A stretch of DNA of 64,000 nt from CAWHXG01 sp963833235 (lineage in GTDB: Bacteria; Pseudomonadota; Alphaproteobacteria; Rhodobacterales; Rhodobacteraceae): the NCBI GenBank assembly GCA_963833235.1, contig CAWHXG010000003.1, forward strand, positions 62,001-126,000, in the 5' to 3' direction. The notes under the pieces were generated by a model that worked only from the letters and a program-made list of their open reading frames with translations, had not been told where the DNA came from and did no database searches. This document shows positions 59,089 through 64,000 of this stretch, in pieces. Every line of letters starts with the position of its first letter. Position 1 is the stretch's first letter. The position numbers and the translations under genes were made by a program.

Positions 59089-60891
59089 TCAGTAGACCCT
59101 TGCCTTGGGCGCGATCTTCGCCAGGTCGATCCCGCCCTCGTTGTGGCCGATCAGCGGGTTCAGATGGACCGGCCGGTAATCCAGCTTCACCCCGCCGTTC
59201 ACCCAGGCGAGCGTGTGCTTGCGCCAGTTCTCGTCGTCGCGGTCGGTGTGGTCCTCGTGGGCATGGGCGCCACGGCTTTCCTTGCGCGCCTCGGCCGAAT
59301 GGATGGTCGCCAGCGCGTTCGGCATCAGGTTGGTCAGCTCCAGCGTCTCCATAAGGTCGGTGTTCCAGATCAGGCTGCGGTCCGTCACGTGCAGGTCGTC
59401 CATCTTGCCGGCCACGCCGTCCATCTTCTCGACGCCCTCCGCCAGCGTCTTGTCGGTGCGGAAGACGGCCGCGTCCGCCTGCATGGCCTTCTGCATCTCC
59501 AGCCGCAGCTCGGCGGTGCCGACGTCACCGTTGGCGTGGCGGATCCCGTCGAACCGGTCGAGCGCCTTCTCCAGCGAGGCCGTATTGGGCTTGCCCGGCG
59601 CGGCCTGCGGATCGACGATCTCGCCCGCCTTGATCGCCGCCGCCCGCCCGAAGACGACCAGATCGATCAACGAGTTCGAGCCCAGACGGTTCGCCCCGTG
59701 AACGCTTGCGCAGCCCGCCTCGCCCACCGCCATCAGGCCGGGCACGATCCGGTCGGGGTCGTCGGCCGTGGGGTTCAGCACCTCGCCCCAGTAATTCGTC
59801 GGGATGCCGCCCATGTTGTAGTGCACGGTCGGCAACACCGGGATCGGCTCCTTGGTCAGGTCGACCCCGGCGAAGATGCGGGCGCTCTCGGAGATGCCCG
59901 GCAGGCGCTCCGCCAAGGTCTCTGGCGGCAGGTGGTTGAGGTGCAGGTGGATGTGATCGCCCTGCTCGCCCACGCCGCGGCCCTCGCGGATCTCCATCGT
60001 CATGCAGCGGCTCACCACGTCGCGGCTTGCCAGATCCTTGTAGGTCGGCGCGTAGCGTTCCATGAACCGCTCGCCCTCGGAATTGGTGAGGTAGCCGCCC
60101 TCGCCGCGCGCGCCCTCGGTGATCAGGCAGCCGGCGCCGTAGATGCCGGTGGGGTGGAACTGCACGAACTCCATGTCCTGCAGGGGCAGGCCCTGGCGCG
60201 CCACCATCCCGCCGCCGTCGCCGGTACAGGTATGGGCGGAGGTCGCGCTGAAATAGGCGCGCCCGTACCCGCCCGTCGCCAGGACCGTCTGCTTGGCGTT
60301 GAAGTAGTGCAACGTGCCGTCATCCAGCTTCCAGGCCATCACCCCCTGGCATTGCCCGTCATCCGACATCACCAGATCGAGCGCGAAGTACTCGATGTAG
60401 AATTCCGCCTTCTGCTTCAGCGACTGGCCGTAGAGGGTGTGCAGGATAGCATGGCCCGTGCGGTCGGCCGCGGCACATGTGCGCTGCACCGGCGGGCCTT
60501 CGCCGTATTGCGTGGTGTGCCCGCCGAAGGGCCGCTGATAGATCTTGCCGTCTTCCGTCCGGCTGAAGGGCACGCCATAATGCTCCAGCTCGTAGACGGC
60601 TTTCGGCGCCTCGCGGGCGAGGTATTCCATCGCATCGGTGTCGCCCAGCCAGTCCGAACCCTTGACCGTGTCGTACATGTGCCACTGCCAGTTGTCCGGC
60701 CCCATGTTGCCAAGACTGGCGGCGATCCCGCCCTGGGCCGCCACCGTGTGCGAGCGGGTCGGGAAGACCTTCGTCACGCAGGCGGTGCGCAATCCCTGTT
60801 CGGCCATGCCAAGCGTCGCCCGGAGGCCCGCCCCGCCTGCCCCGACGACCACGACGTCATACTCATGCGTCTCGTATTCGTAGGATGCCAT
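59089..60891 (-). CDS. sdhA: Succinate dehydrogenase flavoprotein subunit
   Basis: 600 aa from ATG at 60889-60891; a TTG two codons upstream is the alternative. FAD binding VVVVGAGGAGLRATLGMAEQ; the covalent-FAD His is in TRSHTVAAQGGI. The active-site region is FHPTGIYGAGCLITEGARGE, with the catalytic Arg near the C-terminus. It oxidises succinate to fumarate. The gene follows sdhD by 19 bp and precedes the sulfotransferase-like gene by 3 bp. Confidence 0.98.
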   Translation of the reverse strand: MASYEYETHEYDVVVVGAGGAGLRATLGMAEQGLRTACVTKVFPTRSHTVAAQGGIAASLGNMGPDNWQWHMYDTVKGSDWLGDTDAMEYLAREAPKAVYELEHYGVPFSRTEDGKIYQRPFGGHTTQYGEGPPVQRTCAAADRTGHAILHTLYGQSLKQKAEFYIEYFALDLVMSDDGQCQGVMAWKLDDGTLHYFNAKQTVLATGGYGRAYFSATSAHTCTGDGGGMVARQGLPLQDMEFVQFHPTGIYGAGCLITEGARGEGGYLTNSEGERFMERYAPTYKDLASRDVVSRCMTMEIREGRGVGEQGDHIHLHLNHLPPETLAERLPGISESARIFAGVDLTKEPIPVLPTVHYNMGGIPTNYWGEVLNPTADDPDRIVPGLMAVGEAGCASVHGANRLGSNSLIDLVVFGRAAAIKAGEIVDPQAAPGKPNTASLEKALDRFDGIRHANGDVGTAELRLEMQKAMQADAAVFRTDKTLAEGVEKMDGVAGKMDDLHVTDRSLIWNTDLMETLELTNLMPNALATIHSAEARKESRGAHAHEDHTDRDDENWRKHTLAWVNGGVKLDYRPVHLNPLIGHNEGGIDLAKIAPKARVY

Positions 60892-60910
60892 GGTCAATTG
60901 CTCCGTTCGG

Positions 60911-61282
60911 TCACAGGGCGATGCGGATCAGGGCGAAGAGCCCCGCGGCGATCGCGGCATAGGAAAGGCAGGTCATGGCGATGATCGCCAGAGGCCGGGC
61001 GCTGCCACTCACATAGTCTTCGATCAGCGTCTGCACACCGCCCTTGAAGTGCAGGAACGACACGATGATGGTCAGCGCCGCGACGATCGCCGGGAAAGGC
61101 CGCGCGAAGTAGGCCACGACCTCGGCATGGGGCTGGCCCAGCATCGGGCCGAAAGTGAAGACGAAGAGAGGGATCAGGATCAGCAGCGCGACGGAGGATT
61201 TCGTCATGCTCCAGAAATGGTCGGTGCCGGAGCCGGCGGCCCCGAGGCCGTTCACCCGCTTGCGGTCGGTCATGTAGGCCAT
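60911..61282 (-). CDS. sdhD: Succinate dehydrogenase membrane anchor subunit
   Basis: 123 aa with three transmembrane helices. It contains SGTDHFWSMTKSSVALLIL, a conserved quinone-site region, and FLHFKGGVQTLIEDYV with the haem-ligand His. It anchors SdhAB and binds ubiquinone with SdhC. ATG at 61280-61282 follows GGAG. Spacing to sdhC is 11 bp and to sdhA 19 bp, so the operon is compact here. Confidence 0.95.
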   Translation of the reverse strand: MAYMTDRKRVNGLGAAGSGTDHFWSMTKSSVALLILIPLFVFTFGPMLGQPHAEVVAYFARPFPAIVAALTIIVSFLHFKGGVQTLIEDYVSGSARPLAIIAMTCLSYAAIAAGLFALIRIAL

Positions 61283-61293
61283 GGGCGGGCTCC

Positions 61294-61677
61294 TCAGATC
61301 AGGATGGCGGTGATGGCGGTCAGCAGCAGCGAGCCGCCGATGACGCCGTAGGCAAGTTTCTCGGCGGTCGGCAGATCGAGGCCCCGGCCGGTATCCCAGA
61401 TCAGGTGCCGGACGCCCGCAAGCGTGTGGTACCACAGCGCCCAGAGCGACAGGAACATCACAAGATCGCCGAACCACGAGGTGATCAGCCCGTCGGCCGT
61501 GGCGAAGGCCTCCGGCCCCGAGGCGGCCGCGAGGAACCACCAGACCACGAGCAGCGAGGCGACGAGCAGCGCGTTGCCGGTGATCCGCGTGAAGATCGAG
61601 CTGACGGACGTCCATTGCGGCTTGTAGATCTGCAGGTGGGGCGAAAGCGGTCTGTTGCCCCGGTTCACGTCGGCCAT
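61294..61677 (-). CDS. sdhC: Succinate dehydrogenase cytochrome b556 subunit
   Basis: 127 aa with three transmembrane helices. The start region NRPLSPHLQIYKPQWTS is the conserved SdhC N-terminus, and SIFTRITG contains quinone-site Ser/Arg residues. HTLAGVRHLIWD holds the haem-b ligand His. The start is ATG at 61675-61677 after GAGGACG. It is the first gene of sdhCDA(-)B. The mch group lies 170 bp upstream on the same strand. Confidence 0.95.
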   Translation of the reverse strand: MADVNRGNRPLSPHLQIYKPQWTSVSSIFTRITGNALLVASLLVVWWFLAAASGPEAFATADGLITSWFGDLVMFLSLWALWYHTLAGVRHLIWDTGRGLDLPTAEKLAYGVIGGSLLLTAITAILI

Positions 61678-61847
61678 GGATCGTCCTCTCGGTCAAGGCG
61701 CGCAACGACGGCGCCCGTGAGTGTCGCGGCGGTTCGGAATGCCGCGGCATGCCGCACCCGCCACGCGCTACTTAGCGGCAAACCTGAGGCATTGTCACGG
61801 CGCGTCCATGGCCCGCTCTGTCGCAGGCACAGCATCGACCGCGTCGG

Positions 61848-62879
61848 TTACCGGGGCATGAACGCCCAATAGTCCAGATCGAGCAGCACCTCTGGCAGGT
61901 ATTTCCCATCCCCCCCGCGCAATGCGAAGGCGGCGCCCGTGGTGGCCACCAGGCGCAGGCGGATCGCACCGACCCCGGGCACCGAGGTCTCGGCCTTGTC
62001 GAGCACCTCCGACCAGGCGCGCACCGTCATCCCGGCGAAAGCCGGGTTCGCATGGGCCCCGGCATTGATCGCGGCCAGGCATTGGGCATTCGCCAGCCCG
62101 TTGAAGCTGAGCCCCCGCGCCATCGAGATGATATGCCCGCCATAGATCAGGCGACGGCCGTCCTGCCGCGCCGTCGCATCGAAATGCACCTTCGCGGTAT
62201 TCTGCCAGAGGCGCGTGGCCATCATGTGGTCGGCGTCCTCTAGGGTCACGCCGTCCACGTGGTCAATGGTCTCGCCAATGGCATAGTCGCCCCAGAGGTG
62301 CGGCCCGCCGGCAAGTGCTGCGTCGTAGTCCTCGAAGGTCAGGCCGGATGGCACGATCAGCTCCCCGGCCGGCACCGCGGCGTCCAGATCGGGCACCAGC
62401 GGCGTCGGGGCCAGTGCCGCCGCATCGCGTTTGCGCACCATCACCCAGCGGACATAGCGCAGCACAGGCTGATCGTGCTGGTTGAGCCCGGTCGTGCGCA
62501 CCCAGACGATGCCGGTGCGCCCGTTGCTGTTCTCCTTCAGCCCGATCACCTCGGACACCGCGCGCAGGGTGTCGCCCGGCCAGACCGGCGCCAGGAAACG
62601 CCCCTCGGCATAGCCCAGATTGGCGACGGCGTTCAGCGAGACGTCGGGGACCGTCTTGCCGAAGACCACGTGGAACACCAGCAGATCGTCCAGGGGCGCG
62701 CCCCGCAACCCGCAGGACCGCGCGAAGGCGTCGGAAGAGGCGAGCGCGTGGCGGGCGGGATAAAGCGCATGGTAAAGCGCCCGCTCGCCCTCGCCCACCG
62801 TGCGGGGCACCGCGTGCACAAGCCTCTCGCCGGCGGCGTAATCCTCGAAGAAGCGCCCGGCATTCGTCTTGCCACTCAT
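61848..62879 (-). CDS. mch: Mesaconyl-CoA hydratase
   Basis: 343 aa, exactly the usual length. Two MaoC/hot-dog domains: the N-terminal half has DDLLVFHVVFGKTVPDVSL and GYAEGRFLAPVWPGDTLRAV, the C-terminal half HFDATARQDGRRLIYGGHII. It hydrates mesaconyl-C1-CoA to beta-methylmalyl-CoA in the ethylmalonyl-CoA pathway. Placement beside mcl2 and near ccr/ecm supports this over other MaoC functions. ATG at 62877-62879 overlaps the DUF1737 stop by 4 bp. Confidence 0.95.
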   Translation of the reverse strand: MSGKTNAGRFFEDYAAGERLVHAVPRTVGEGERALYHALYPARHALASSDAFARSCGLRGAPLDDLLVFHVVFGKTVPDVSLNAVANLGYAEGRFLAPVWPGDTLRAVSEVIGLKENSNGRTGIVWVRTTGLNQHDQPVLRYVRWVMVRKRDAAALAPTPLVPDLDAAVPAGELIVPSGLTFEDYDAALAGGPHLWGDYAIGETIDHVDGVTLEDADHMMATRLWQNTAKVHFDATARQDGRRLIYGGHIISMARGLSFNGLANAQCLAAINAGAHANPAFAGMTVRAWSEVLDKAETSVPGVGAIRLRLVATTGAAFALRGGDGKYLPEVLLDLDYWAFMPR

Positions 62880-63058
62880 CCGCCGGCCTCCGTCTCGTCG
62901 CGCACCACCGCCTGTCCGCAGCGCATGACGCCGCGCGCCGCGTCGAAGGCGTAGGTCGGACCGCCGTGCAGACGATGGCCATCGGCCAGGGCCGCGCTCA
63001 CCTTTTCGCAAAAGGCCCGCGTGTCGTCTTCGCTCAGGAACCGGTAGCGCAGACCCAT
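62876..63058 (-). CDS. Small DUF1737 protein
   Basis: 60 aa from ATG at 63056-63058 (GTG at 63061 is an alternative). The DUF1737 pattern is visible: GLRYRFLSEDDTRAFCEKVS, an aromatic/acidic start, then LADGHRLHGGPTYAFD and a short strand with CGQAVV. These proteins are uncharacterised but recur next to ethylmalonyl-CoA pathway genes in Rhodobacterales. It overlaps mch by 4 bp and lies 7 bp after nnrU. Confidence 0.85.
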   Translation of the reverse strand: MGLRYRFLSEDDTRAFCEKVSAALADGHRLHGGPTYAFDAARGVMRCGQAVVRDETEAGG

Positions 63059-63065
63059 CACGGAC

Positions 63066-63611
63066 TCATCCGAACGGCCAGACGCCCAGCCAGGCGTGGA
63101 TCGCGGCCACGACGCCGTAGAGCACCAGCGCGATGGCGGCCGTGCTGACCTCCTTCTTCATGGGCGGCACCGGCGGCGGGGTCCAGTCCGGCTTGGCGGC
63201 GTTGATCAGCCGCACCTGGACGACCGACCAGATCAGCAGCCCGCCGAAAAGGATGATCGCCGCCAGATGCCCGTTCACCAGCAGATGCGCCCCGGCCCAC
63301 ACCCCGAAACCAGTGGTCTGCGGATGCCGCAGATACTGGTGCACCCGCGTCTTCGCCCCCGAGACGGCGAGCAGGTAGAAGGCCACCAGCACCAGCAGGT
63401 TCTGCACATGCACCAGAAAGCCCGGCGGCTGCCACACGGGCACGAGCGGCGCCATCCGGTAGCCGATCACCATCAGCACGATGCCGGCCGCGATGGCGGC
63501 GGCGACCAGCCCCTTGCCCTTGGCGCCCAGCCGCGCCCGCGCCTCCGGTGCGAGATAGGCGAAGAAATGCGGCGCCACCCACAGGACCAGCCCCAGGATC
63601 AGCAGGATCAT
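63066..63611 (-). CDS. NnrU family membrane protein
   Basis: 181 aa with five to six transmembrane helices. It has APHFFAYLAPEARARLGAKG near the start, RHPQTTGFGVWAGAHLLVNG in the middle (the NnrU signature with His pairs) and a C-terminal helix ending LGVWPFG. NnrU was linked to denitrification in Rhodobacter, but the gene is widespread without that pathway. ATG at 63609-63611 overlaps the malyl-CoA lyase-family stop by 4 bp (ATGA), so the operon is mcl2-nnrU-DUF1737-mch. Confidence 0.93.
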   Translation of the reverse strand: MILLILGLVLWVAPHFFAYLAPEARARLGAKGKGLVAAAIAAGIVLMVIGYRMAPLVPVWQPPGFLVHVQNLLVLVAFYLLAVSGAKTRVHQYLRHPQTTGFGVWAGAHLLVNGHLAAIILFGGLLIWSVVQVRLINAAKPDWTPPPVPPMKKEVSTAAIALVLYGVVAAIHAWLGVWPFG

Positions 63612-64000
63612 TCCGCGCCCTCCTCTTCCAGTTCGGCGATGGCGCGGGCCCTGGCCAGAACCTGCCGCGCCGTCACGATATGCAGGTTCTCCACGATCCG
63701 TCCATCGACCACGGCCACGCCCTGCCCGTCCGCCTGCGCCGCCTCGAAGGCCGCGATCTGCCGTTCGGCCAGGTCCAGCTCGTCCGGCGTCGGGGCGAAA
63801 GCGGCATTGGCTGCCGCAACCTGCGCCGGATGGATCAAGGTCTTGCCGTCGAATCCCAGGTCCCGCCCCTGCTCGCATTCGGCCCGCAGGCCCTCCTCGT
63901 CGCGAAAGGCGTTGTAGACCCCGTCGAGCGCCACGAGCCCCGCCGCCCGTGCCGCCAGAACGCACATCTGCAGGGCGGTCATCAGCGGTTCGCGATCTGC
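63608..64000 (-). CDS. mcl2: HpcH/HpaI (CitE-like) family: probable (3S)-malyl-CoA thioesterase, C-terminal part
   Basis: The last 130 codons of a gene that continues past the right edge. The fragment covers the C-terminal lid of CitE-like lyases: RAAGLVALDGVYNAFRDEEG, GRDLGFDGKTLIHPAQVAAAN and a closing helix TARQVLARARAIAEL. In Rhodobacterales the copy in this operon next to mch is the (3S)-malyl-CoA thioesterase that completes the ethylmalonyl-CoA pathway, but the catalytic domain is outside the window, so a plain malyl-CoA lyase cannot be excluded. nnrU overlaps its stop by 4 bp. Confidence 0.88.
   Translation of the reverse strand, partial: ADREPLMTALQMCVLAARAAGLVALDGVYNAFRDEEGLRAECEQGRDLGFDGKTLIHPAQVAAANAAFAPTPDELDLAERQIAAFEAAQADGQGVAVVDGRIVENLHIVTARQVLARARAIAELEEEGAE

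Overview
The window is high-GC alphaproteobacterial chromosome, most likely from the Rhodobacterales (Roseobacter/Rhodobacter group). Several things point there: complete ethylmalonyl-CoA pathway enzymes (ccr, ecm, mch and a partial malyl-CoA lyase-family gene) around a sdhCDAB operon, a VPLPA-type C-terminal sorting signal, Usg, NnrU, DUF1127 and DUF1737 proteins, an AHL synthase/LuxR pair, and an H-NS/HvrA-type protein. No insertion sequence, prophage, CRISPR array or rRNA was seen. One tRNA gene (tRNA-Leu, CAA) is present.

Layout. 0-5 kb: riboflavin genes ribB (partial), ribE and ribD plus nrdR on the minus strand, interrupted by a plus-strand Wza-like polysaccharide export lipoprotein and a 16-bp minisatellite. 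5-11.6 kb: small lipoprotein, GNAT enzyme, rpoD (with a 124-bp direct duplication behind it), an EamA transporter and a FadL-type porin. 11.9-16.7 kb: a P-loop protein and metA, both carrying single-base indels, then an alpha/beta hydrolase lipoprotein, PPK2, a TetR regulator and DUF1428. 17-23.2 kb: a lower-GC metallophosphoesterase, GNAT, DoxX, gap, a DUF1127 protein with clear hairpin signals, a dienelactone hydrolase, coaD and a CBS protein. 23.4-30.5 kb: distal valine catabolism (mmsA, then acd-hibch-mmsB), a frameshifted VPLPA-CTERM protein, a YbdK-type carboxylate-amine ligase and tRNA-Leu. 30.5-41 kb: TRAP permeases, YqaA/DedA and DsbB, usg, gyrA, a CorC/HlyC protein, a HerA-like ATPase, a non-coding stretch with two consecutive plus-strand terminators, and an IalB-family protein. 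41-49 kb: an envelope block (dedicated KAS, ACP and LpxD; L,D-transpeptidase; YcbK-type protein), a PCu(A)C copper chaperone and NhaC. 49-52.5 kb: a RecD-like helicase and the quorum-sensing genes. 52.5-64 kb: ccr and ecm (divergent), an H-NS-like gene, sdhB, a sulfotransferase-like gene, sdhADC, mch, DUF1737, nnrU and mcl2 (partial).

How the genes fit together. Two carbon routes converge on the TCA cycle. Valine breakdown uses an isobutyryl-CoA-type dehydrogenase, HIBYL-CoA hydrolase, HIBADH and MMSDH. The ethylmalonyl-CoA pathway assimilates acetyl-CoA through Ccr, Ecm, Mch and the malyl-CoA step, giving glyoxylate and C3/C4 units; it sits next to succinate dehydrogenase. A second theme is the cell envelope: EPS export, lipid A acylation, L,D-crosslinking and an exosortase-type substrate.

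Three loci (P-loop protein, metA, VPLPA protein) contain single-base frameshifts. The sequence alone cannot separate real decay from assembly error; their clustering suggests local sequence quality should be checked first.
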